Of a stretch of DNA of 11,276 nt, positions 1 through 6,642 are shown in pieces. A program made the translations under genes and the position numbers. The DNA lies in contig CALGNW010000307.1 in the NCBI GenBank assembly GCA_937958345.1, forward strand, positions 1 to 11,276, given 5' to 3'. Below the pieces are notes generated by a model. It searched no databases and was not told the DNA's origin. It worked only from the letters and a program-made list of their open reading frames with translations. The stretch is from an uncultured Neomegalonema sp. Its GTDB lineage: Bacteria; Pseudomonadota; Alphaproteobacteria; Rhodobacterales; Rhodobacteraceae. The number at the start of each line of letters is the position of its first letter. Position 1 is the first letter of the stretch.

Positions 1-567
1 TTCAAAATGTCCAAGCGGGCAGGGACATTCGTGACGCTCAAGGACGTGATCGAAATGGTCGGCCCTGACGTGACGCGGTTTTCGATGCTGACCCGCAAGA
101 ACGACGCGCCGCTCGACTTTGACTTTGCCAAGGTCAAAGAACAGTCAAAGGACAACCCGGTCTTCTACGTCCAATACGCCCATGCGCGGATTTGCTCGGC
201 GATGCGCAAGGCGCAGGACGAGGCGGGTTTAACGGGTCTTGATGATGCGTCTCTCGCTCAGTCCGATTTGTCCGGTCTCAATCACGAAGCGGCCTTGTCG
301 CTGGTGAAAAAGATCGCGGAATGGCCGCGTCAGGTGCGCGGCGCGGCAGAAAATCACGAACCGCACCGGATTGCGTTCTACCTCTACGATCTCGCATCCG
401 AATTCCATTCGCTTTATAATTTAGGAGCGAAAACAAACGAGTTGCGCTTTGTGCAGGAGGGCAACGAGCCTGCAACCAAGGCGCTTTTGACTCTGATTCG
501 GGCCACCGCGATCACAATTTCCAACGGATTGCGAATCTTAGGCGTGACGCCTGTACAAGAAATGTAG
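1..567 (+). CDS. argS: Arginyl-tRNA synthetase, C-terminal part (5' end outside window)
   Basis: Class I aminoacyl-tRNA synthetase that charges tRNA-Arg in the cytoplasm. The frame is open from the first base; the KMSK signature of the class I catalytic core is its third to sixth codons (KMSKR), followed by the helical anticodon-binding (DALR) domain with the typical stretch NPVFYVQYAHAR at about residues 52-63. The last residues (LRILGVTPVQEM) resemble the normal C-terminus of the family, so the 3' end looks intact. About 188 codons are present; the Rossmann core with the HIGH motif lies upstream of the window. An ATG inside the KMSK motif at 7 is not a real start. The next gene begins about 80 nt later on the same strand with no terminator between them, so joint transcription is plausible. 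Confidence 0.97.
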   Translation, partial: FKMSKRAGTFVTLKDVIEMVGPDVTRFSMLTRKNDAPLDFDFAKVKEQSKDNPVFYVQYAHARICSAMRKAQDEAGLTGLDDASLAQSDLSGLNHEAALSLVKKIAEWPRQVRGAAENHEPHRIAFYLYDLASEFHSLYNLGAKTNELRFVQEGNEPATKALLTLIRATAITISNGLRILGVTPVQEM

Positions 568-650
568 TAGTGTAACCCAAATCACTGAACGCGCTTCGTA
601 AAGGCGGAGTGGAGCGCGCAATAATCAAAACAAACCGCCGGGCAGTAAAA

Positions 651-1847
651 ATGAACAACGAAATCGATCTCTTGGACGAGCTCGAACGTGAAGAACGTGA
701 CGAGCGACTTGCAGCAGGCGGGGGCGGCGCTGGCGCGGCCCTTGGCGTACTTTTGACTTTCGTGATTGGTTGCGGCCTGGTTTTCGCCGCTTACAAACTC
801 GGGCAGCGCAAGACAGTGGATGAAACGCCATTGCTTGCGGCGAACGAAGCGCCGATCAAGGTTGAACCCTTGGATGCGGGCGGTTCGATCATTCCGAACA
901 CCGACAGTTATGCAAACACGATGATTGACGGCACGCGTCCGGCGGGGAGCGAGTTTGCCCTGCGCGATGGCGTTGTGGTCGAAACAAATCTGCCGGATCG
1001 CGCGATTGATCAGGTGGCATCGGCGGCGGAAACCCGCGAAATTCGCCGCGAGGTCACGCAGTTGACTGATCTTGAGATGAAAAACACCCTCTCGGGTGAA
1101 CCGTCGCTGGACATCGACGGTCCGGCGGATCGCACGGACGAACAAAGGCTGGTAGCGGGAGCAGAGGTCGCTCCGGCAGTCGGTCCGTCTCTGGATGACT
1201 ATGTGGCCGAGGTCGCATCGGCTGAACTGCCGACCGTCGCGGCGGCCTTGCCTGCTTCGAACGATCCGGCTGACATCACCGTTACGGAACCTGCGCTTGC
1301 CGAAAAGCCGGTTGAGCCTCAGGGTCTTCAGATTGCGATGCGGATGCCTAAGCGTAAACCGAACCTGATCGGCAACGCCACTGCGAGTCAGACGGTCGCG
1401 AATACCGCGCCGTCGATTCCGGCCCTTGCGCCCGTGACACGTCAGGCCGCGCCGCAGGTTCCTCAGCCGATCGAACCGGCAATCGAGCGTGTCAGAACGC
1501 CGAACCTTGCACAGCAACAGCCCGTACAGGTACAGCCGATCCCGCAAGCACAGCCTGCACCCGGCGTACAGCGTGTTCGTGTCCCTCCGCAACCGCTTGG
1601 CGACGGGCAGGTTGAACTCGGCGCCTATCCGTCACCGGAAGAGGTTCGGGGCCGTTGGGCGGGAATCAAGGCCCGTAACCCCGATCTCCTCGGTCGTCTC
1701 GGCCTCAAGGTGGTTCCGGTGCAGACGTCTTCCGGTCAGCAGCTTTTCCGCATGCGTGTCGGGCCTCTGCGCGATACCGTGCGTGCCGCTCAACTCTGTC
1801 AGGCGCTTGCCAGCCGCGGCGTGGACTGCCACGTTCCGCGCCGCTGA
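651..1847 (+). CDS. SPOR-domain inner-membrane protein
   Basis: Predicted bitopic inner-membrane protein of 398 aa with a periplasmic peptidoglycan-binding SPOR domain. Visible layout: a charged, acidic cytoplasmic N-terminus (residues 1-20), a Gly/Ala-rich lead into one transmembrane helix (about 27-48, with a Cys inside it), a long low-complexity periplasmic linker rich in Pro, Ala, Gln and Glu (about 50-315), and a C-terminal SPOR domain (about 319-398) starting at GQVELGAYPS and containing FRMRVGPL. SPOR domains bind glycan strands stripped of stem peptides, usually at the division septum; a division role is inferred. The ATG at 651 was chosen. A GTG at 609 would add 14 residues, but neither start has a strong ribosome-binding site. 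nagZ follows 15 nt downstream, so co-transcription is likely. The linker is not a recognised domain. Confidence 0.9.
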   Translation: MNNEIDLLDELEREERDERLAAGGGGAGAALGVLLTFVIGCGLVFAAYKLGQRKTVDETPLLAANEAPIKVEPLDAGGSIIPNTDSYANTMIDGTRPAGSEFALRDGVVVETNLPDRAIDQVASAAETREIRREVTQLTDLEMKNTLSGEPSLDIDGPADRTDEQRLVAGAEVAPAVGPSLDDYVAEVASAELPTVAAALPASNDPADITVTEPALAEKPVEPQGLQIAMRMPKRKPNLIGNATASQTVANTAPSIPALAPVTRQAAPQVPQPIEPAIERVRTPNLAQQQPVQVQPIPQAQPAPGVQRVRVPPQPLGDGQVELGAYPSPEEVRGRWAGIKARNPDLLGRLGLKVVPVQTSSGQQLFRMRVGPLRDTVRAAQLCQALASRGVDCHVPRR

Positions 1848-1862
1848 TAACGAGGATACCCA

Positions 1863-2885
1863 ATGACGAAAGCCGCGATCTTTGGCTGTTCCGGCCTCAG
1901 CCTGAACGAAGAAGAACGCGGCTTTTTTCGCGAGACGAGGCCCTGGGGATTCATCCTCTTTGCCCGGAATATCGACAATCCTGATCAGGTATCGGCGCTT
2001 TGCGATGATCTGCGCGAAAGCGCAGGCCGCGACGCCCCGATTCTGATTGATCAGGAAGGCGGACGCGTTGCCCGTCTGCGTGCGCCCCATTGGCGCGAAT
2101 GGTCCCCTGCCCTGACCTTGGCCGAGGCGACCGAACTGGGCGAAGCCGAACGCTGCGCCGCCCTGTCCCTGCGATATGAGATTATAGGCCGCGAGTTGCG
2201 GGCTTCGGGAATCGACGTTGATTGCGCACCGTTGCTCGATGTGCCGGCGCCCGAGGGCCATGACGTCATCGGAGATCGCGCCCTCGGCTATGATGCGGAC
2301 TCAATTACCCTGCGCGCCCGCTCGGTTTATGATGGCTTGCTTCGTGCAGGTGTCCTGCCCGTGGTCAAGCATGTTCCCGGTCATGGTCGCGCGGCGGTAG
2401 ACAGCCACAAGACACTACCCGTGGTGGATGCAAGCCTCGAAGACCTACGAGCTGTTGATTTCGCGCCTTTTGCCGCTTTTGCCGACGCGCCTCTGGCCAT
2501 GACCGCGCATGTGGTTTATTCGGCAATAGACAGCGAGCGTTGTGCGACGGTATCACCGACGGTAATCACGCTTATTCGGGATGAATTGGGGATGGACGGT
2601 CTGTTGATGACGGATGATCTGTCGATGCATGCGCTCGAGGGCGACTTTGCGGACCGCACCCGCGATTCGCTTGCGGCGGGCTGTGACGTCATTTTGCACT
2701 GCAACGGCGACATGGCCGAAATGCGGGCGATTGCGACTGCCTTGCCTGATCTGACCGGCGATGCTCTGCGCCGCGCCAACCATGCCGAGGCCCTGCGGTC
2801 TCACGCCGATACCACGGTCCAGCTCGACGCCCTTGATAAACGCTATGCGGCTCTGGTCGAACGGGTGGGGATGCGTCATGCCTGA
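1863..2885 (+). CDS. nagZ: Beta-N-acetylhexosaminidase NagZ (GH3)
   Basis: Cytoplasmic family 3 glycoside hydrolase that removes N-acetylglucosamine from 1,6-anhydro-muropeptides in peptidoglycan recycling. At 340 aa it has the usual NagZ length. Signature features: LIDQEGGRVARL (about 61-72), the KHVPGHG block (169-175) followed by DSH (180-182), which matches the Asp-His pair of NagZ enzymes, and TDDLSMHAL (250-258), in which Asp251 is the likely nucleophile. There is no signal peptide, as expected for a cytosolic enzyme. A GAGG ribosome-binding site at 1852-1855 sits 7 nt before the ATG. Its last 8 nt overlap the scpA start. Lying beside a SPOR protein, it places two peptidoglycan-linked genes ahead of the segregation genes, an arrangement known in Rhodobacterales. 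Confidence 0.96.
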   Translation: MTKAAIFGCSGLSLNEEERGFFRETRPWGFILFARNIDNPDQVSALCDDLRESAGRDAPILIDQEGGRVARLRAPHWREWSPALTLAEATELGEAERCAALSLRYEIIGRELRASGIDVDCAPLLDVPAPEGHDVIGDRALGYDADSITLRARSVYDGLLRAGVLPVVKHVPGHGRAAVDSHKTLPVVDASLEDLRAVDFAPFAAFADAPLAMTAHVVYSAIDSERCATVSPTVITLIRDELGMDGLLMTDDLSMHALEGDFADRTRDSLAAGCDVILHCNGDMAEMRAIATALPDLTGDALRRANHAEALRSHADTTVQLDALDKRYAALVERVGMRHA

Positions 2886-3750
2886 CGGCGATCTTCAGGA
2901 ATTCGAGGCTGAAACAAACAGTCTTCTGATTGACGTCGATGGCTTCGAAGGCCCGCTGGATGTCCTTCTGACACTGGCCCGCGCGCAAAAGGTCGATCTG
3001 CGGCAGGTTTCGATCCTTCAGTTGGCTGAACAGTATCTCGCCTTCGTTGCCGAGGCGCGAAAACTGAGACTGGAACTCGCGGCGGATTACCTCGTGACCG
3101 CTGCGTGGCTTGCTTATCTGAAATCACGCCTGCTGTTGCCGGTTGAGGAAAAGGCCGAAGACGAGGTCGATGCCGACGAGATGGCGGCACGCCTCGCGTT
3201 TCAGCTTCAACGGCTCGAGGCCATGCGCAAGGCGGCTGCGGCGCTCTTTGGCCGCGATCAGCTTGGCCGCGATGTTTTCGCGCGCGGCCTGCCGGAAACG
3301 GTCATTGTTGAAAAGCGGATCGACTGGAAATGCTCGCTGATTGATCTTTTGGGATCTTACGCCAAGATCAACAGCAAGGGGTCGTATCGTCCGCTCCACG
3401 TCGAACGGGCGAAGGCCTATGCGATGGAGGAGGCGCTAACCCGTCTGCGCTCGGTTATCGGAGAGACGCCGAACTGGACGCGGCTTGAAATGTTTTTGCC
3501 TCAGGACTGGCGCAATTCGCAAATGACGCGCTCGGCGATTGCCAGCACGTTTGCCGCCAGCCTCGAACTCGCGCGCGAGGGCCAGATTTCCCTGCGCCAG
3601 ACCGAGGTTTTCGGTCCGATCTATCTTCGCGACGTCTCCGAAGATGATATTGCGCCCGATTTGACGACGGGTCTTGATGCGGCTGTTGTTGCGGAAGCGG
3701 GACCGCAACCCCAGCGCCGTAACCTCAGCATCAAGGGCAAGGTGGCTTGA
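2878..3750 (+). CDS. scpA: Segregation and condensation protein A
   Basis: Kleisin subunit of the SMC-ScpAB complex that compacts and segregates the chromosome. The predicted protein is 290 aa. The N-terminal kleisin signature FEGPLDVLLTLARAQKVDL (about residues 23-41) is clear. It is followed by the helical region that contacts the SMC neck (AADYLVTAAWLAYLKSRLLL) and by a C-terminal winged-helix part (about 210-265) that binds the SMC head. The open frame extends upstream inside nagZ, but the ATG at 2878 is the sensible start: it has a GGTGGGG-like purine run about 7 nt upstream and gives the family N-terminus. It overlaps the nagZ stop by 8 nt and the scpB start by 4 nt, which suggests coupled translation of the three genes. 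Confidence 0.96.
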   Translation: MPDGDLQEFEAETNSLLIDVDGFEGPLDVLLTLARAQKVDLRQVSILQLAEQYLAFVAEARKLRLELAADYLVTAAWLAYLKSRLLLPVEEKAEDEVDADEMAARLAFQLQRLEAMRKAAAALFGRDQLGRDVFARGLPETVIVEKRIDWKCSLIDLLGSYAKINSKGSYRPLHVERAKAYAMEEALTRLRSVIGETPNWTRLEMFLPQDWRNSQMTRSAIASTFAASLELAREGQISLRQTEVFGPIYLRDVSEDDIAPDLTTGLDAAVVAEAGPQPQRRNLSIKGKVA

Positions 3751-4436
3751 GCGAGGACCCGCAGGCAGCACAGTTAGCACAGGTAGCGGACGGGGAACCG
3801 CCGCTGCCGTTCGCCGCTCCTGCGCCGGACGAACAGGACCGCATGATCGAGGCGATCCTGTTTGCCAGCAAAGAACCGCTTTCCACCGATGAAATTGAAC
3901 AGCGGATGCCCAAGGGCTCTGATGCCGCCGAGGCGCTGCGCCGTGTCGAGGCTGCGTATCAGGGCCGCGGTGTCACCGTTATTCGCGTGGCGGGCAAATG
4001 GGCGCTGCGAACTGCGTCCGACCTGAGTTTCCTTTTACGGGAAGAGGCACAGGAAACCCGCAAACTCTCCCGCGCCGCGACGGAAACGCTGGCCATTATT
4101 GCGTATCACCAGCCGGTCACGCGCACCGAAATCGAAGAAGTGCGCGGCGTCGCCGTCTCAAAGGGCACGCTTGACCTGTTGCTCGATCTGGAATGGATCA
4201 AACTGGGCCGTCGCCGCGAAACGCCGGGCCGCCCTGTGACCTTTGTAACCACCGAACTTTTCCTCGGGCACTTCGGCCTTGAGAGCGTCAAAGACCTGCC
4301 GGGTATCGAGGAACTCAAACGCTCCGGCCTGCTCGACGCAAAGACCGTCGCGATCACGCCGCAAAAAGACGACGACGACATTCTCGAACAGGATGACGAG
4401 GATGGACCGGGCGAAGAACCGAATCTGTTTAACTGA
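3747..4436 (+). CDS. scpB: Segregation and condensation protein B
   Basis: Winged-helix dimer that binds the middle of ScpA in the SMC-ScpAB complex. The predicted protein is 229 aa. The family core begins at MIEAILFASKEPLS (about 33-46) and includes TLAIIAYHQPVTRTEIE (about 114-130) and RGVAVSKGTLDLLLDL, the hallmark second winged helix. The C-terminus is an acidic tail (DDDDILEQDDEDG). The start is a TTG whose last two bases are shared with the scpA TGA (TTGA), with AAGG just upstream; a later ATG at 3843 would remove the 32 non-conserved residues and cannot be excluded. Its stop codon lies inside the end of the convergent dCTP deaminase gene. Confidence 0.95.
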   Translation: MSEDPQAAQLAQVADGEPPLPFAAPAPDEQDRMIEAILFASKEPLSTDEIEQRMPKGSDAAEALRRVEAAYQGRGVTVIRVAGKWALRTASDLSFLLREEAQETRKLSRAATETLAIIAYHQPVTRTEIEEVRGVAVSKGTLDLLLDLEWIKLGRRRETPGRPVTFVTTELFLGHFGLESVKDLPGIEELKRSGLLDAKTVAITPQKDDDDILEQDDEDGPGEEPNLFN

Positions 4437-5556
4437 CGGTCTCCGGCAACTGGAAGTGCTTCGACAGTTTCAGCCCTTGTCCCTGATAGTTCGAACCAAG
4501 CCCGCCGACGCCATACAAAATATCCGGCGTCTCGCGCATCGCCTCATAGACCAGTCGCCCGACGATCTGTCCGTGTTCCAGCGCGAACGGCGTTTCGTGG
4601 CAGCGCACTTCAAGCACGCCCCGCGCCCCGGACCCGCCCGCTGCGGAATGGCCAAAGCCGGGGTCGAAAAAACCCGCGTAATGGACGCGAAACTCTCCGA
4701 CCAGCGCGGAATAGGGCGTCATTTCAGCCGCGCAATGGGGCGGCACGTGAACCGCCTCTCGCGACGCGAGGATGTAAAACGCACCGGGATCAAGGATCAG
4801 ACGCCCGTGCCTGTCGGTATAAAGCGCATCCCAGAAATCCTCGACCGGATACACCCCGATCCGTTCCAGATCAATCAGGCCGGTGTGTTGCTTTGCGCGA
4901 TAACCTATCGGCCCGTCGCCACTCGCCCTTAAGTTCACGCTAAAACCCACGCCGTCCGTATCTATATCAGCGGTTTCGCCGCCCTCGACATGGACCAGAC
5001 GCTCGGTTTCATGCAGCGCCTGCAAGGCGTCGCCGGAGTATCGCGAGTCGCCCGCGCGGAACCGCATCTGGTTTAACCGAACGCCCGTGCGTGCAAGGAC
5101 CGAGAATGTCCGGGGCGATATTTCGGCATAAATCGGCCCGCTATACCCCGGCTCCAGCCGGTCAAATTCGGTGCCATTATCGCAGATCAGTCGGGTAAAG
5201 AGATCAAGCCGCCCCGTAGAGCTTTTTGCATTAGCAACAGCACTGATCCCCCGGGGCAGATCAATCGCCTCGAGCAGCGGCACGAGGTAGACACATCCCA
5301 TTTCCAAAACGGCCCCGGCGGTCAGATCAATTTCATGCATCGAGAAATCGGCGAGCCTATCGGCCACCGTCGCATTTGCGCCGGGCAGAAAGCTGGCGCG
5401 GATGCGGTGCGCTTTTCGCCCTAAACGCAGGTCGATGCTTGCGGGTTGGATCTGGCCGTCAACGACGGGCGCTTCGGGTCGCAATACGCCCGAATCCAGC
5501 ATCGCCTGAATGTCCTGAGAGGGCAGAACGCCGGATGCAGAACCTTGCCCCGTCAC
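4429..5556 (-). CDS. dcd: 2'-deoxycytidine 5'-triphosphate deaminase, long two-domain form
   Basis: Converts dCTP to dUTP, feeding dTTP synthesis through dUTPase. The protein is about 375 aa, roughly twice the E. coli Dcd length, and matches the alphaproteobacterial DCD family with two dUTPase-like halves. The first half contains IQPASIDLRLG near the N-terminus, the KSSTGRLD motif that resembles the SSxxR active-site motif of trimeric Dcd, and YAEISPRTF. The second half contains GAFYILASREAVHVP and TPYSALVGEFRVHYAGFFDPGFGH. Start choice: a GTG at 5556 has a GGGGGA run about 4 nt upstream, whereas the longer TTG start at 5577 lacks a recognisable ribosome-binding site; both are possible. The gene lies about 20-40 nt downstream of tRNA-Pro on the same strand and is convergent with scpB, overlapping it by 8 nt. 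Confidence 0.93.
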   Translation of the reverse strand: MTGQGSASGVLPSQDIQAMLDSGVLRPEAPVVDGQIQPASIDLRLGRKAHRIRASFLPGANATVADRLADFSMHEIDLTAGAVLEMGCVYLVPLLEAIDLPRGISAVANAKSSTGRLDLFTRLICDNGTEFDRLEPGYSGPIYAEISPRTFSVLARTGVRLNQMRFRAGDSRYSGDALQALHETERLVHVEGGETADIDTDGVGFSVNLRASGDGPIGYRAKQHTGLIDLERIGVYPVEDFWDALYTDRHGRLILDPGAFYILASREAVHVPPHCAAEMTPYSALVGEFRVHYAGFFDPGFGHSAAGGSGARGVLEVRCHETPFALEHGQIVGRLVYEAMRETPDILYGVGGLGSNYQGQGLKLSKHFQLPETVS

Positions 5557-5595
5557 GCTGTCCCCCGAGAAATTCAATCTGATAATTGGAAGAGT

Positions 5596-5672
5596 TGGTC
5601 GGGCTAGCAGGATTTGAACCTACGACCTTTCGTCCCCCAGACGAACGCGCTACCAAACTGCGCTATAGCCCG
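5596..5672 (-). tRNA. tRNA-Pro (anticodon GGG)
   Basis: A full 77-nt cloverleaf can be folded on the minus strand. The acceptor arms CGGGCTA/TAGCCCG pair perfectly, with discriminator A and an encoded CCA end at 5596-5598. The D stem is GCGC/GCGC around a GG-containing loop. The anticodon stem TTCGT/ACGAA holds the loop CTGGGGG, so the anticodon is GGG and it reads CCC/CCU proline codons. The T stem GTAGG/CCTGC, with one T-G wobble, holds the loop TTCGAAT. No integrase gene or duplicated 3' end is visible nearby, so nothing marks it as an integration site. Confidence 0.97.
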
Positions 5673-5680
5673 ATGCGCGT

Positions 5681-5709
5681 GGTATAGCGCCGGATAGACT
5701 CTGGCGCAA
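5681..5709 (-). promoter_or_regulatory. Candidate tRNA-Pro promoter
   Basis: On the minus strand a TTGCGC box (5704-5709) is followed after exactly 17 nt by TATACC (5681-5686), whose end is 8 nt before the tRNA 5' end. This fits a sigma-70-type promoter giving a very short leader. The -35 box matches the consensus only in its first half, so this is a moderate prediction. It overlaps an imperfect hairpin (5687-5707). Confidence 0.4.
5687..5707. repeat. Imperfect inverted repeat after the MerR gene
   Basis: The arms 5687-5694 and 5700-5707 pair over 8 positions with one G-T wobble when read on the plus strand; on the minus strand that wobble becomes a mismatch. The loop is 5 nt. It lies 20 nt after the MerR stop and overlaps the candidate tRNA promoter spacer. 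There is no T-run on either side, so it is not a convincing intrinsic terminator. It could stabilise the MerR mRNA end or have no role. Confidence 0.35.
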
Positions 5710-5726
5710 CGCTTTCAGTTCAGGCG

Positions 5727-6155
5727 CTATGCGCGCGCCTCGCCGTCTGCCAGTTCGGCACGCAAAGCAACCAGCGACTCGAGTACAGCCTCCAGTTCGC
5801 GGCGCTCGATGGCCGTGATCGCCGCTGTTTGTTCCGCATCGGCGGGTGCGATGTCCGGGCGCGTGTTCTGAGGAGCGGCCAACGCTGCTTCGTCACGATC
5901 CGCGATGGCCTTCACGCCTTGCTCGCGCAGTGCCTTCTGAACGCCCTTGATCGAATATCCGTCGACATGCAGCATCGCCTGCACGCCCTTCAGCAGCGAA
6001 ATGTCCTCGGGCCGGTAATACCGGCGGCCACCGCCGCGCTTCATCGGTTTGATTTGCGGAAACTTGGTTTCCCAGAAGCGCAGGACGTGCGCGGGAACTT
6101 CCAGTTCTGTCGAAACTTCGCTGATCGTGCGGAAGGCTTGGGTTGATTTGGTCAT
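5727..6155 (-). CDS. MerR-family transcriptional regulator linked to ihfA
   Basis: Predicted cytoplasmic DNA-binding protein of 142 aa. The N-terminal winged helix-turn-helix of the MerR family is clear: FRTISEVSTELEVPAHVLRF (about 8-27), then WETKFPQIKPMKRGGGRRYY (28-47), RPEDISLLKGVQ and a second helical unit GYSIKGVQKALREQG (about 66-80). The C-terminal part (about 85-142) is Ala/Glu-rich and probably helical. It contains no cysteine, so a metal or redox sensor of the MerR/CueR/SoxR type is unlikely; the signal is unknown. The ATG at 6155 has GGGAGG about 6 nt upstream. Another ATG at 6160 is out of frame and stops after two codons. The gene lies 40 nt after ihfA and is probably co-transcribed with it, an arrangement frequent in alphaproteobacteria. 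Confidence 0.9.
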   Translation of the reverse strand: MTKSTQAFRTISEVSTELEVPAHVLRFWETKFPQIKPMKRGGGRRYYRPEDISLLKGVQAMLHVDGYSIKGVQKALREQGVKAIADRDEAALAAPQNTRPDIAPADAEQTAAITAIERRELEAVLESLVALRAELADGEARA

Positions 6156-6195
6156 GTCATGCCTCCCGGGGCGGTAAATCTGGCTGGACAGTCAA

Positions 6196-6519
6196 TCACG
6201 CTGACTGTGCCCGGACTGCGGAACCGGCATTCTCGTTGATCAGGTCTTTCAGAACGTGCGACGGGCGAAAAACCAGAACGCGGCGCGGATCAATCGCGGC
6301 CTCCTCGCCGGTTTTCGGGTTGCGGCCAACGCGGCCCTTTTTCTCGCGAACGCTGAATGTGCCGAAGGAAGAAATTTTCACCTTCTCGCCATTCGTCAGT
6401 GCGACGGAGACATGCTCAAGCACCGATTCGACGAGTTGCGCGGATTCGTTCCGCGACAAACCCAGCGCGTTATAGACAGACTCGCTGAGATCAGCGCGTG
6501 TAACTGTTTTACCGGCCAT
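6196..6519 (-). CDS. ihfA: Integration host factor subunit alpha
   Basis: Subunit of the IHF heterodimer, a sequence-specific nucleoid protein that bends DNA sharply in recombination, replication and sigma-54 transcription. The 107-aa product shows the HU/IHF fold: helices at TRADLSESVYNALGLSRNES (about 7-26), KISSFGTFSVREKKGRVGRN (48-67) and the beta arm with the intercalating proline, Pro68 in GRNPKTGEE. The tail after FRPSHVLKDLIN is short, as in other alpha subunits. The ATG at 6519 was preferred to the in-frame ATG at 6537 because a GGGAGG site at 6528-6533 lies 8 nt before it and the family N-terminus is MAGKTVTR. Its promoter region holds repeated octamers (see separate entries). Confidence 0.96.
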   Translation of the reverse strand: MAGKTVTRADLSESVYNALGLSRNESAQLVESVLEHVSVALTNGEKVKISSFGTFSVREKKGRVGRNPKTGEEAAIDPRRVLVFRPSHVLKDLINENAGSAVRAQSA

Positions 6520-6527
6520 GATGATTG

Positions 6528-6533
6528 CCTCCC
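6528..6533 (-). promoter_or_regulatory. ihfA ribosome-binding site
   Basis: GGGAGG on the minus strand, 8 nt before the ATG at 6519. It lies inside the six extra codons of the longer frame that begins at 6537 and therefore decides the start. Confidence 0.75.
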
Positions 6534-6541
6534 GCATGAAC

Positions 6542-6596
6542 CCGTTGACGTTAGTATGTAGGTCAAAAATGTGTCAACGGCCAAAGGTGTTAACGG
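6542..6596. repeat. Three copies of an octamer around the ihfA promoter
   Basis: CCGTTGAC at 6542-6549 and GTCAACGG at 6573-6580 form a perfect 8-bp inverted repeat separated by 23 nt. A third near-copy, GTTAACGG, lies at 6589-6596 in direct orientation, 16 bp after the second; including two flanking bases the direct pair is GTGTCAACGG / GTGTTAACGG. The first pair flanks the candidate -10 and covers the -35 box, so an operator is a reasonable inference. The binding protein is unknown; IHF itself or the neighbouring MerR protein are candidates only by proximity. Confidence 0.5.
6551..6577 (-). promoter_or_regulatory. Candidate ihfA promoter
   Basis: On the minus strand a perfect -35 box TTGACA (6572-6577) is followed after 15 nt by TACTAA (6551-6556), a four-of-six match to the -10 consensus. 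The spacer is short, so strength is uncertain. It sits in the AT-rich gap downstream of the fabH terminator hairpin and about 32 nt ahead of the ihfA start codon. Its -35 box lies within one arm of an inverted repeat. Confidence 0.45.
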
Positions 6597-6610
6597 GCCG
6601 TATGCGGATG

Positions 6611-6632
6611 AAAATTTGCCGTAATCGGCAAA
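6611..6632 (-). terminator. Intrinsic terminator after fabH
   Basis: Read on the minus strand just past the fabH stop, TTTGCCG - ATTA - CGGCAAA makes a perfect 7-bp stem with a 4-nt loop (6615-6632), followed by TTTT (6611-6614). The U-run is short but the geometry is good. It would separate the rpmF-plsX-fabH transcript from ihfA. Confidence 0.6.
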
Positions 6633-6642
6633 AAAACCGCGT

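Noticed and set aside
582..1592. A long minus-strand open frame (336 codons) opposite the SPOR gene
   Set aside because: Its product is Arg/Cys/His-rich with no recognisable domain, a typical antisense shadow of a GC-rich Pro/Ala-coding region. The plus-strand frame has a membrane helix and a clear SPOR domain.
4279..4932. A plus-strand open frame spanning the end of scpB and the dcd gene
   Set aside because: It crosses two well-supported genes in other frames and its product has no family features.
5459..5656. A small minus-strand open frame starting inside the tRNA gene
   Set aside because: Its first residues are a translation of the tRNA itself and the rest lies in another frame of dcd; this is a known false-positive pattern next to tRNA genes.
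5596..5672. tRNA-Pro as an attachment site for an integrated element
   Set aside because: No integrase, no duplicated tRNA 3' end and only core genes on both sides.
5687..5707. The hairpin after the MerR gene as an intrinsic terminator
   Set aside because: There is no T-run after the stem on the minus strand and the stem contains a mismatch in that orientation.
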